Shown one piece after another: positions 1-5,398 of a stretch of DNA of 6,022 bases. Every line of letters starts with the position of its first letter. The first letter of the stretch is position 1. Source of the DNA: an uncultured Mucilaginibacter sp. Its GTDB lineage: Bacteria; Bacteroidota; Bacteroidia; Sphingobacteriales; Sphingobacteriaceae. The position numbers and the translations under genes are program-made. The stretch spans positions 1 to 6,022 of the forward strand of contig CAISKH010000406.1 in assembly GCA_903885865.1 (NCBI GenBank). Direction: 5' to 3'. The notes under the pieces are model-generated. The model saw nothing but the letters and a program-made list of their open reading frames with translations. It was not told the DNA's origin and did not search any database.

Positions 1-360
1 CCCGAATTAAAAAATACCAAAGCCTTAACAGAGCAGCAGCAAAAAGCAAAAGAAGCGGAGCTGATACTGAAAAAAATATCGCCCACCGACTATGTTGTGC
101 TGCTGGATGAAAAAGGAACGGAGTTATCCTCCAAACAATTTGCAGCGTATTTGGATAAAAGATCATTAAGCCCTGCCGCAAGCCTGGTATTTGTGGTTGG
201 CGGGCCATATGGATTTGACCCGTCGGTTTACGAACGGGCCAACGACCTGCTGTCACTATCGCGAATGACTTTTTCGCATCAAATGATACGCTTATTTTTT
301 ACCGAACAACTGTACAGGGCCTTTACCATATTGAAGGGGGAGCCTTATCATCATGAGTGA
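1..360 (+). CDS. rlmH: 23S rRNA (pseudouridine1915-N3)-methyltransferase RlmH, C-terminal part (5' end outside window)
   Basis: This SPOUT-class enzyme uses S-adenosylmethionine to methylate N3 of pseudouridine 1915 in helix 69 of 23S rRNA, acting on the assembled cytoplasmic ribosome. The frame is open from base 1, so the gene begins upstream. About 119 residues are visible of a family length near 155-160. The GTG at 97 is an internal codon. Seen directly: the glycine-rich cofactor-loop motif FVVGGPYGF at visible residues 64-72, the SLSRMTFSHQMIRLFFTEQLYRA-type segment (visible residues 85-107) matching the family's conserved SLS...PH...R...EQLYRA pattern, and the hallmark C-terminus PYHHE. 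These make the assignment firm. It ends 10 bases before the stop of the convergent DUF1080 gene. No terminator fits between the two stops. Confidence 0.95.
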   Translation, partial: PELKNTKALTEQQQKAKEAELILKKISPTDYVVLLDEKGTELSSKQFAAYLDKRSLSPAASLVFVVGGPYGFDPSVYERANDLLSLSRMTFSHQMIRLFFTEQLYRAFTILKGEPYHHE

Positions 361-370
361 CGGCGGCATC

Positions 371-1255
371 CTATTTCAACTCCGGCAATTTATCGATCTT
401 AACGATCTCCATGTTCCGGTAATAAGCCTCGCCGCCTTCTGATTGCAGTTGAATTTTACCCTTAACCAGCGGTGTTTCAGTAATCACATAGGCGCCCGGC
501 TGACCGGTTCTCGCTACGGTGCGCGAATTTTCCAATACCATTACCACATGGCCGTTTACTACATGGATGCTTTTATCGCCGAAGCAATACAGGTCAAACG
601 TGTTCCATTCGCCGGATGGTTTTTCATAATCGCCCCCATTGGTGCAGCTATTGGTGGGCGTGCCCATTGCGGCGAAATGTGTCAGGGGCGCAGCAGGGTC
701 ATATATCCATTTTGATCTTTTGCTGGTATCTATTTTACGTGCGTGAATATCAGCGCCTACACTGGTAAAGGCATAATAGTGGCCCAGGTTCTTCTCTTCG
801 GCCTGGAAATTATGACCGCTCATCCAGGCGGTCCAGAACTGGCCCTGCGGGTCGTGGGCATGGTATACCATACCGCCATCGCGCGCGCCTGTGGGTTTGG
901 GCTGATATTGTTTTGTGCCCCATTTAAACTCAATTCTTAAATGATAATTGCCAAATTCTTCTTTGGTGCTTAAGCCACCGTATATTTCGCCCGAAATATG
1001 CAAAACAGGTTTGCCGTCAACCATCTCCGTAGTAAAAACATGCAGCGGATCGTTATTTAAGCCCAGCGGTATGCCTTTCATGCCATCGCCTTTGGGAACA
1101 CCCGGCAACGTGGTAAGGCTGGTATGCGGAACACCGATAAAGATGTCGAAGTTTTTAAGGTCGGGAGTAAACAGGGGCGTCCATTTGCTGGTCTGGGCGG
1201 ATGAATGGAGGCTTGCTACAAGAAGCAACACGCTTAAAATTGATAGTGGTTTCAT
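371..1255 (-). CDS. Exported DUF1080 / 3-keto-disaccharide hydrolase-like protein
   Basis: This 294-aa protein has a type I signal peptide (about residues 1-20, cleavage near SSA-Q) and one DUF1080 domain. The family has a concanavalin A-like lectin/glucanase fold and is named for members that hydrolyse 3-keto-disaccharides. Family signatures are the opening WTPLFTPDLKNFDIFIG (25-41), GGLSTKEEFGNYHLRIEF (93-110), RDGGMVYHA (125-133), GEWNTFDLYCFG (215-226), VVNGHVV (232-238) and the closing QSEGGEAYYRNMEI (271-284). These cover the whole domain, so the gene appears intact. The ATG at 1255 is chosen because it starts the signal peptide and sits just downstream of a promoter-like pair in an A/T-rich leader. 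It lies 80 bases downstream of the NHL gene on the same strand but has its own promoter-like copy. The oxidoreductases and sugar isomerases often found beside this family are not visible here. The substrate is unknown, and some family members may only bind sugar. Confidence 0.88.
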   Translation of the reverse strand: MKPLSILSVLLLVASLHSSAQTSKWTPLFTPDLKNFDIFIGVPHTSLTTLPGVPKGDGMKGIPLGLNNDPLHVFTTEMVDGKPVLHISGEIYGGLSTKEEFGNYHLRIEFKWGTKQYQPKPTGARDGGMVYHAHDPQGQFWTAWMSGHNFQAEEKNLGHYYAFTSVGADIHARKIDTSKRSKWIYDPAAPLTHFAAMGTPTNSCTNGGDYEKPSGEWNTFDLYCFGDKSIHVVNGHVVMVLENSRTVARTGQPGAYVITETPLVKGKIQLQSEGGEAYYRNMEIVKIDKLPELK

Positions 1256-1320
1256 TTGGGTTTGGGATTGGTTATAACGAATATAGCGTTTTTTTAGACT
1301 TACAACATTCTATGGACAAC
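1236..1320 (-). repeat. Direct repeat copy A: promoter, leader and first codons (DUF1080 gene)
   Basis: By hand alignment about 73 of 85 positions match the copy at 2438-2521, with one single-base gap in a T-run. The longest exact blocks are the 23 bases at 1236-1258, which include the ATG and the codons for MKPLSI, and TTATAACGAATATAG (1272-1286). Similarity stops inside the signal-peptide coding region, so the two encoded proteins are otherwise unrelated. Confidence 0.85.
1278..1306 (-). promoter_or_regulatory. Putative Bacteroidota-type promoter of the DUF1080 gene
   Basis: On the minus strand a GTTG -33-like element (1306-1303) is followed, 17 bases after its TTG, by TATATTCG (1285-1278), which matches TAnnTTTG with one mismatch. 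The box ends 22 bases before the ATG at 1255, so the leader would be short. The same pair is conserved in the copy upstream of the NHL gene, with 16-base spacing. The start site is inferred, not shown. Confidence 0.5.
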
Positions 1321-1335
1321 AAGGGCACAGCCTTT

Positions 1336-2457
1336 CTATTTCATCCCGCCTTGAAGGATGAATTTTTGTCCCACCAAACGCGTCTTGTCGGCGCCTTCGC
1401 GCGGAACAAATTTCTCGACGCGGTTGTTGAATACCTCTACCACATAAAGATTGCCTTCGGAATCGACATCGATCGTATGGGGATCATCGAAATTACCGGG
1501 TCCCCTGCCATACATGCCCCAATAGGTGATGAGCTTGCCGTTAAGGTCGAATTTGGCAAGCCGGTTACCTGCCCCCGAGACGAGCCATAACGATCCGTCG
1601 CGCATCATCAAAAAATGGCTCGGATTAGGAATGTTTGGCCATTGGTCGAGAAAAGTCCCGTCTTCGCGGAATATCTGAACCCTGTTGTTTCCGCGGTCGG
1701 CAACATAAATGCGATGTTGTGCATCCACGGCGACGTCGTGGATCAGGTTGAATTGCCCGGGGCCATTGCCTTTGGTGCCCCATTCCATGAGATACTTTCC
1801 GTTTTTGTCGAATTTTACCACACGGGTGTTATGATACCCATCTGTAACGTAGAAGGACCCATCAGGCATCAGCAGCAACGACGATGGCCAGTTGAAATGG
1901 GTATGGTCCGTCCCCGGCACGCCTTTTTCGCCAATACGGAGTACCACCTTCTTGCCGTCATTACTGAATTTGAGAATTTGATCGCCTTCGCGGTCAACCA
2001 CCCACACATGCCGCTCAGGGTCGCGCGTATCTAATATAACACTGTGCGGGAGTATAACATCATTGTTCCACTGGCTCCAATCCTCAACCACTTTGCCGTC
2101 GGCGTTTAGTACCAAAATCAGGTGCTCGTGGGTCGGATTCACGATAGGCGGCGGCGTGAAATTACGTACCGGGTTCAACACCGCACCATCGGGGCCCAGG
2201 ATCAGCGATCCCGGTTCCGTAATTTGCTGACCCGAAGAAACAACAAATATACGGTTCAGATTGTCAACCGCCACGCCGGTAACGGGCTGGTTCCAGTTTT
2301 CAACACCCGGCTTGAACCAGTTCTCAACAACCCGGTACGGGCCTGTGGCATCCAGGCCACCCTTTTCACGCGCGGCTTGTTGGGCCATTGCAGGCAGCGT
2401 GAAAGCCATGAACGCGGCAACGCAGCCTAAAGCCCTGAAAATTGATAGTGGTTTCAT
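1336..2457 (-). CDS. Exported NHL-repeat six-bladed beta-propeller protein
   Basis: This 373-aa protein has a signal peptide (MKPLSIFRALGCVAAFMAFT, cleavage near AMA-QQ at residues 25-26) followed by a beta-propeller of NHL repeats. Blades are recognisable by repeated patterns of the type P..hhhD..G.hYV.D..NNRV.KF...G. They lie around 59-93, 137-168, 189-220, 238-267, 280-307 and 326-352; the clearest carry YVTDGYHNTRVVKFDKNG, YVADRGNNRVQIF and YVVEVFNNRVEKF. It resembles the bacterial proteins annotated as peptidyl-alpha-hydroxyglycine alpha-amidating lyase-like, but I see no basis for that activity; a binding or scaffold role is equally possible. The frame extends upstream to an ATG at 2520, but those 21 extra residues (with CCKCKK) are not a signal peptide and would read through the promoter-like region. 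Alignment with the DUF1080 gene start, both opening MKPLSI, supports the start at 2457. It is probably cotranscribed at least partly with the DUF1080 gene. Confidence 0.88.
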   Translation of the reverse strand: MKPLSIFRALGCVAAFMAFTLPAMAQQAAREKGGLDATGPYRVVENWFKPGVENWNQPVTGVAVDNLNRIFVVSSGQQITEPGSLILGPDGAVLNPVRNFTPPPIVNPTHEHLILVLNADGKVVEDWSQWNNDVILPHSVILDTRDPERHVWVVDREGDQILKFSNDGKKVVLRIGEKGVPGTDHTHFNWPSSLLLMPDGSFYVTDGYHNTRVVKFDKNGKYLMEWGTKGNGPGQFNLIHDVAVDAQHRIYVADRGNNRVQIFREDGTFLDQWPNIPNPSHFLMMRDGSLWLVSGAGNRLAKFDLNGKLITYWGMYGRGPGNFDDPHTIDVDSEGNLYVVEVFNNRVEKFVPREGADKTRLVGQKFILQGGMK

Positions 2458-2521
2458 TTGAATTTGGAATTGGTTATAACGAATATAGTGTTTTTTGCAC
2501 TTACAACATGCTACAAGCAAC
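2438..2521 (-). repeat. Direct repeat copy B: promoter, leader and first codons (NHL gene)
   Basis: This is the partner of the copy at 1236-1320, in the same orientation about 1.2 kb away. Differences cluster in the upstream end and in the bases just before the ATG. The promoter-like boxes and the first six codons (MKPLSI) are unchanged. Confidence 0.85.
2480..2507 (-). promoter_or_regulatory. Putative Bacteroidota-type promoter of the NHL-repeat gene
   Basis: On the minus strand GTTG (2507-2504) is followed, after 16 bases, by TATATTCG (2487-2480). It lies 22 bases upstream of the ATG at 2457. It is the counterpart of the element at 1278-1306. Conservation of both boxes and their distance to the ATG, while the intervening bases have drifted, is the main argument that this is a real promoter. 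Confidence 0.5.
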
Positions 2522-2580
2522 GTCGGAAATCCGGGCTAACATGGCTTACGGTCATAGCTTATTTATTTGATTATCTATTG

Positions 2581-2608
2581 TTTGTAATAATAAGATAATG
2601 TAATTTAG
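2581..2608 (+). promoter_or_regulatory. Possible promoter of the SUMF1-domain gene
   Basis: TTTG at 2581-2584 is followed after 16 bases by TAATTTAG (2601-2608), which matches TAnnTTTG with one mismatch. It lies in the A/T-rich half of the 224-base divergent intergenic region (2458-2681). The predicted leader is roughly 65 bases. A/T richness makes chance matches likely, so confidence is low. Confidence 0.3.
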
Positions 2609-2681
2609 ATATATAATAAGGTCCTGGCAGCATCCGGGTTATAAGAGCATTTTTGATAAACATCTTTTAAATTTACTATCA

Positions 2682-3713
2682 ATGAGATGTGCCTGCATAC
2701 TTTTATTTTGCCTGTTATTTAAACCCGGTATGGCGCAGGTATCAGCGCCGGCGCATAAACCTTCCAAATTTATGTTAAAGGTATTGCCCGATGCCGATTG
2801 CACCATTTTTATTAACGGTGTAAGTAAAGGCAAAGTGCAGGCAGGAGAAATTTGGGGCCAGCTTGTGGTCAGGGGGACCTATACGGTTAAAGCCGTAGGC
2901 AATAACCCTTCCGATGTAGTTAGCCAGCAATATACCGTTCAAGGGACCAATGTTGACCCGGTATTAAAACTATACCTTAATGATTTGATAAATGCAAGGC
3001 TGCAAAAAGAGGATGCAGCCGTTAAGGATAACGACCCTGCCGCGGCCATAAAAAATATACCCATGGTATTTGTGCAGGGCGGAAGTTTTACTATGGGCGA
3101 CGGCCAAAACTTCGATGGTACCAAACATCTTGTAACACTGAGCAGCTTTTATATTGGTAAAACCGAAGTTACCCAGGCGCAATGGCTTGCGGTTATGGGT
3201 AGTAACCCCTCTTATTACAAAAACGGCAGCAGCTACCCGGTAGAATGCATTAGCTGGGACGATGCGCAAGCATTTATAGTTAAGCTTAACCAGCTAAGTG
3301 GTAAGCATTACCGCCTGCCTACCGAGGCCGAATGGGAGTATGCGGCCCGTGGTGGCAATAAAAGTAAGGGTTATACGTATAGCGGCAGCAATAAAATTGG
3401 CGATATAGGCTGGTACCATAATAACAGTGGGGGCAATATAACCCATGCTGTAGGCCTGAAGCAGCCCAACGAACTAGGGTTGTATGATATGACGGGGAAT
3501 GTATCGGAATGGTGCCAGGACTGGTACGATGTAAATTATTATAAAAACAGCCCTGCTAATGATCCCCAGGGCCCTGCTGCCGGTTCGGGCCGGGTACGCC
3601 GCGGAGGTAACTGGTTCTATGACGCGGCGTTCTGTTATGTTACTATCCGCGATTACACTTTTCAAACCAGCAAGGACCCTGCTCTGGGCATCCGGCTGGT
3701 TTTAACGCCGTAA
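2682..3713 (+). CDS. Exported SUMF1/FGE-fold protein with PEGA-like N-terminal domain
   Basis: This 343-aa protein starts with a signal peptide (MRCACILLFCLLFKPGMA-Q) that has no convincing lipobox. Residues 29-99 form a PEGA-like beta domain (CTIFINGVSKGKVQAGE, then GTYTVKA). Residues 127-343 are a complete formylglycine-generating-enzyme/SUMF1 domain with MVFVQGGSFTMGD (128-140), the YIGKTEVTQAQWLAVMG block (157-173), YRLPTEAEWEYAARGG (210-225), GLYDMTGNVSEWCQDWY (266-282), RRGGNWFYDAAFCYVTIRDY (306-325) and GIRLVL (336-341). True FGE uses a copper-binding cysteine pair five residues apart in this last region; here the first position is Tyr313 and only Cys318 remains. Sulfatase activation is therefore unlikely and no sulfatase gene is nearby. 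Bacteroidota have many such paralogues, including the gliding proteins GldJ and GldK; nothing here identifies it as one. The ATG at 2682 directly begins the signal peptide; no Shine-Dalgarno is visible. It converges with the DUF4157 gene, 44 bases away. Confidence 0.88.
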   Translation: MRCACILLFCLLFKPGMAQVSAPAHKPSKFMLKVLPDADCTIFINGVSKGKVQAGEIWGQLVVRGTYTVKAVGNNPSDVVSQQYTVQGTNVDPVLKLYLNDLINARLQKEDAAVKDNDPAAAIKNIPMVFVQGGSFTMGDGQNFDGTKHLVTLSSFYIGKTEVTQAQWLAVMGSNPSYYKNGSSYPVECISWDDAQAFIVKLNQLSGKHYRLPTEAEWEYAARGGNKSKGYTYSGSNKIGDIGWYHNNSGGNITHAVGLKQPNELGLYDMTGNVSEWCQDWYDVNYYKNSPANDPQGPAAGSGRVRRGGNWFYDAAFCYVTIRDYTFQTSKDPALGIRLVLTP

Positions 3714-3757
3714 AGTGGCGGCACGATCGGTTGGCAGGTGTGATTTCTCTTACTCGG

Positions 3758-4129
3758 TTAGTCCGGATTTTCGGCCTTTGTACCCATTATGTCGGCTTCG
3801 CTTTCCAGGCCCTTATCATCATTAATGGCAACGCCGTCTTTCATCTGTACAGTTGGCCTTACGCGCCCCTTCTTTTGCTGTACTACATGCCAGGCTTCAT
3901 GTGGCAGGTATTTTTCCTGGCCCGGGCCTATATGTATATCGGTACCCTGTGCATAAGCCAAAGTATTTAACTGTGCAGGTTCAGCCGAATTGTAATGAAC
4001 CTTAACATCGTCCATTGCATAACCCGAAAGGTTTTCTACACCCTCTTTTACCTGATCGGGTAACCGGGTTTTGTTTTTCTTTTTTTGTGCCGGCATTTGT
4101 TGTCGTGTTGGCTTTGCAGTTGTTTTCAT
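3758..4129 (-). CDS. Small stand-alone DUF4157 (eCIS-core) protein with HEAWH motif
   Basis: This 123-aa protein has a lysine/glutamine-rich N-terminus (residues 1-21, no signal peptide) and then a DUF4157 domain at about 23-119: LPDQVKEGVENLSGYAMDDVKVHYNS, AYAQGTDIHIGPGQ (58-71), LPHEAWHVVQQKKGRV (75-90) and LESEADIMGTKA (108-119). HEAWH (77-81) fits the zincin HExxH pattern, and a glutamate in LESEAD could be the third metal ligand. In the wider family this domain usually sits near the N-terminus of long polymorphic-toxin or contractile-injection-system cargo proteins. Here the protein ends right after the domain, and only 44 bases separate it from the opposing SUMF1 gene, so no toxin portion follows. 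It may be a functional stand-alone peptidase-like protein or a remnant. It lies 72 bases downstream of the zeta-like gene on the same strand. Confidence 0.85.
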   Translation of the reverse strand: MKTTAKPTRQQMPAQKKKNKTRLPDQVKEGVENLSGYAMDDVKVHYNSAEPAQLNTLAYAQGTDIHIGPGQEKYLPHEAWHVVQQKKGRVRPTVQMKDGVAINDDKGLESEADIMGTKAENPD

Positions 4130-4154
4130 ACTATAAGGTCTAAAGCAAAAACAT

Positions 4155-4176
4155 AAAAAAATCGCCCAATCTGGCG
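4155..4176 (-). terminator. Possible weak intrinsic terminator after the zeta-like gene
   Basis: Read on the minus strand, CGCC (4176-4173) and GGCG (4166-4163) can pair around a 6-base loop, followed by one A and seven Ts (4161-4155). The stem has only four G/C pairs, so termination would be partial at best. It lies between the zeta-like stop at 4202 and the DUF4157 start at 4129. Confidence 0.35.
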
Positions 4177-4201
4177 CAAGTATAAGAAATGGGCTGAAAC
4201 G

Positions 4202-4858
4202 CTATAATTTGAATCTCTTTCGATGAGTTTGGCCGGTTTGTAATTCGTTTTGCTGTTGGGGTGAGCTATAATCTTTGTTGCCAGTAATAAGTAAATAGGC
4301 TTCTTCGCTTAAACGGTGGTTGCTGAAAGAATACGCGGCAAATTTTTGCGGATACTCCAGGTTAGTTGCCTTATATTCAATAAGCGTTGATTTTACAAAG
4401 CTCATTATATGTTTATTCGCACCAGTAATACCTGTATAAATAAAATCAGTTTGATCGAAATAAAAAAAATATTGAGCTACATTTTTAAAGCCTTCATTGA
4501 AATTTATCTTAATATTTCCGCCACTTATCATTAATCCGTTTTGTTCTACACTGCGGAAAGCCACACGTTCAAGCGATTTCCCGACAGAATCTAAAAATAA
4601 TACGATCAGAGAAGTATGATAGCCCGCTTCCCTTGCCTCATCTACCAGGTCCTTATAGGAAGAATCATTAAAGACTGTCTCTAATATAATATCCTTTTTT
4701 AACGCTAAAGCCTTCGAAAAAACCTCCTTCGACCGACCTTTATATACATCCGTCATGATTATTTCGCAACCCTCCAACTCATTGATACGGGTCCGGATAA
4801 AACTGGATTTGCCGGCTGCGTTTGGCCCCACAATAAATATTATTTCGGGGATAATCAT
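4202..4858 (-). CDS. Zeta-toxin-like P-loop ATPase/kinase (COG4185-type)
   Basis: This 218-aa cytoplasmic protein begins almost directly with a P-loop: IIFIVGPNAAGKSSF (6-20), with Walker A GPNAAGKS at 11-18. An Asp in the MTDVY segment (Asp37) and the ILETVF segment (58-63) occupy the places of the conserved Asp and ET residues of zeta/PezT-like kinases. ARE.GYHTSLIVLFLDSVGKSLERVAFR (75-102) matches the conserved strand and the R-rich lid region of the COG4185 'predicted ABC-type ATPase' group. Zeta toxins phosphorylate UDP-N-acetylglucosamine; whether this one does is not shown by sequence. The usual lid motif GGHxIP is replaced by NGLMISGGNI (107-116). Its ATG directly follows the TAA of the 80-aa gene (TAAATG), which points to translational coupling and a two-gene toxin-antitoxin-like unit. 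Length is normal, so it looks intact. Codon use is A/T-rich compared with the flanking secreted-protein genes. Confidence 0.8.
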   Translation of the reverse strand: MIIPEIIFIVGPNAAGKSSFIRTRINELEGCEIIMTDVYKGRSKEVFSKALALKKDIILETVFNDSSYKDLVDEAREAGYHTSLIVLFLDSVGKSLERVAFRSVEQNGLMISGGNIKINFNEGFKNVAQYFFYFDQTDFIYTGITGANKHIMSFVKSTLIEYKATNLEYPQKFAAYSFSNHRLSEEAYLLITGNKDYSSPQQQNELQTGQTHRKRFKL

Positions 4859-5101
4859 TTAAGGCAATAGCTGTTTAATTATTGTATCCTCTATCCTAAC
4901 AGGCATATCGTTTTCGTCGGTTATAATTTTAACTTTTACAAGGTATTGTTCGCCTGTAGGAAGTTCTTTATGATAATATTCGCCATCGCCTTCGTATTTT
5001 GCATAAAATGGGTTACCAAGCTCAAAAGCACGCTGACGGCCCAATTCGTGAATATTATTGATATTGCTCAATAACCGATCTACTAATGCTGATCTTTCCA
5101 T
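4859..5101 (-). CDS. 80-aa protein of unknown family, candidate antitoxin to the zeta-like kinase
   Basis: I do not recognise a family. The 80-aa product has a probably helical N-terminal third (MERSALVDRLLSNINNIHEL and on to residue 29), a middle segment GNPFYAKYEGDGEYYHKELP (29-48), then a beta-like stretch EQYLVKVKIITDENDMPVRI (51-70). It is acidic, with no signal peptide or membrane segment. The ATG at 5101 is chosen; the frame stays open to a TTG at 5164, which would add 21 residues, but a TTG start is less likely. Its TAA abuts the ATG of the zeta-like gene with no gap. This gene order, small first and kinase second, is typical of toxin-antitoxin pairs, so an antitoxin role is inferred from context only. 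It does not resemble the classical epsilon antitoxin. Confidence 0.7.
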   Translation of the reverse strand: MERSALVDRLLSNINNIHELGRQRAFELGNPFYAKYEGDGEYYHKELPTGEQYLVKVKIITDENDMPVRIEDTIIKQLLP

Positions 5102-5227
5102 AGTGCAAGGTAGGTATTTTTTAAAGATTATGTTTAATACGTTGGTCTGCGTTAAAGCTTTCAAAGACTGTTAATTTCCGGATTCATAAAAACCTGCCCG
5201 TCCCTACAGTTCGCTCGCAAAGGATCC

Positions 5228-5249
5228 TGAATCCCGGAGCGCCGGTTCA
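5228..5249. repeat. Imperfect hairpin in intergenic repeat region
   Basis: TGAA (5228-5231) pairs with TTCA (5246-5249) and CCGG (5234-5237) pairs with CCGG (5242-5245), around the 4-base loop AGCG with a two-base bulge. It is the first of three inverted structures in 80 bases. It has no T-run on either side and so is not a standard terminator. Confidence 0.45.
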
Positions 5250-5267
5250 ATAGATGTCGCTGTCATC

Positions 5268-5289
5268 TGTTACACACACGCGTGTAACA
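5268..5289. repeat. Inverted repeat with 8-bp arms
   Basis: TGTTACAC (5268-5275) and GTGTAACA (5282-5289) form perfect 8-bp arms around the loop ACACGC. An alternative overlapping palindrome, ACACGCGTGT (5276-5285), is also perfect. It directly abuts the 18-bp palindrome at 5290. It could be an operator, a hairpin in the 3' transcript of the beta-helix gene, or part of a dispersed intergenic repeat. Confidence 0.6.
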
Positions 5290-5307
5290 TCCCGATAGCT
5301 ATCGGGA
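5290..5307. repeat. 18-bp perfect palindrome TCCCGATAGCTATCGGGA
   Basis: This is a perfect 18-base palindrome in the gene-free stretch. From general knowledge, closely similar GATAGCTATC-centred palindromes recur between genes in many Bacteroidota genomes, so this is probably one copy of a REP-like family rather than a site specific to this locus. In RNA it could form only a hairpin with a minimal loop, on either strand. Confidence 0.75.
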
Positions 5308-5323
5308 CACCCGTCCTGCACCT

Positions 5324-5395
5324 CCACGCATCCGCACATCTGCATATCTGCACATCCGCACATCCACGCATCCGCACATCTGCACATCCGCACAT
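5324..5395. repeat. Tandem array of nine 8-bp units (consensus CCGCACAT)
   Basis: Nine contiguous octamers fill 72 bases: CCACGCAT, CCGCACAT, CTGCATAT, CTGCACAT, CCGCACAT, CCACGCAT, CCGCACAT, CTGCACAT, CCGCACAT. A degenerate tenth (CTGCACCT) precedes them at 5316-5323. A higher-order period of about five units is visible, since CCACGCAT CCGCACAT recurs 40 bases later. The array ends three bases from the stop codon of the beta-helix gene. It is not a CRISPR array: the units are contiguous, without spacers. Confidence 0.85.
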
Positions 5396-5398
5396 CCT

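Larger units (their letters stand above)
5102..5398. other. Intergenic stretch between beta-helix gene and 80-aa gene
   Basis: I see no credible gene in these 297 bases. The part nearest the 80-aa gene (5102-5200) is A/T-rich and should hold its minus-strand promoter; a TTTG at 5167-5164 could be a -33 element, but no convincing -7 box at the right distance was found. The rest holds the hairpins, the palindrome and the octamer array listed separately. Confidence 0.6.

Noticed and set aside
443..2461. Plus-strand open frames of 65-139 codons across 443-2461.
   Set aside because: They lie antisense inside the DUF1080 and NHL genes, have no family-like features, and their composition follows the coding strand opposite them.
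2458..2520. N-terminal extension of the NHL protein to the ATG at 2520.
   Set aside because: The extension lacks signal-peptide character, would cover the promoter-like boxes, and the repeat alignment with the DUF1080 gene places the start at 2457.
2939..3665. Minus-strand open frames within the SUMF1 gene.
   Set aside because: They are antisense to a well-supported gene and their products show no recognisable domain or start context.
3714..3757. Bidirectional terminator between the convergent SUMF1 and DUF4157 genes.
   Set aside because: No stem with a flanking T-run on either strand could be found in these 44 bases.
343..3822. 12-base exact match CCTTATCATCAT at the 3' end of rlmH (343-354) and at 3811-3822, considered as attL/attR because the 3' end of rlmH is the SCC integration site in staphylococci.
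   Set aside because: The second copy lies inside conserved DUF4157 codons, the match is only 12 bases and expected about by chance in a window of this size, and no recombinase gene is visible.
5102..5164. Longer version of the 80-aa protein starting at a TTG at 5164.
   Set aside because: It needs a rare start codon and there is a good ATG at 5101. It cannot be excluded from sequence alone.
5316..5395. CRISPR array.
   Set aside because: Units are 8 bases, contiguous and without spacers; no cas genes are nearby.
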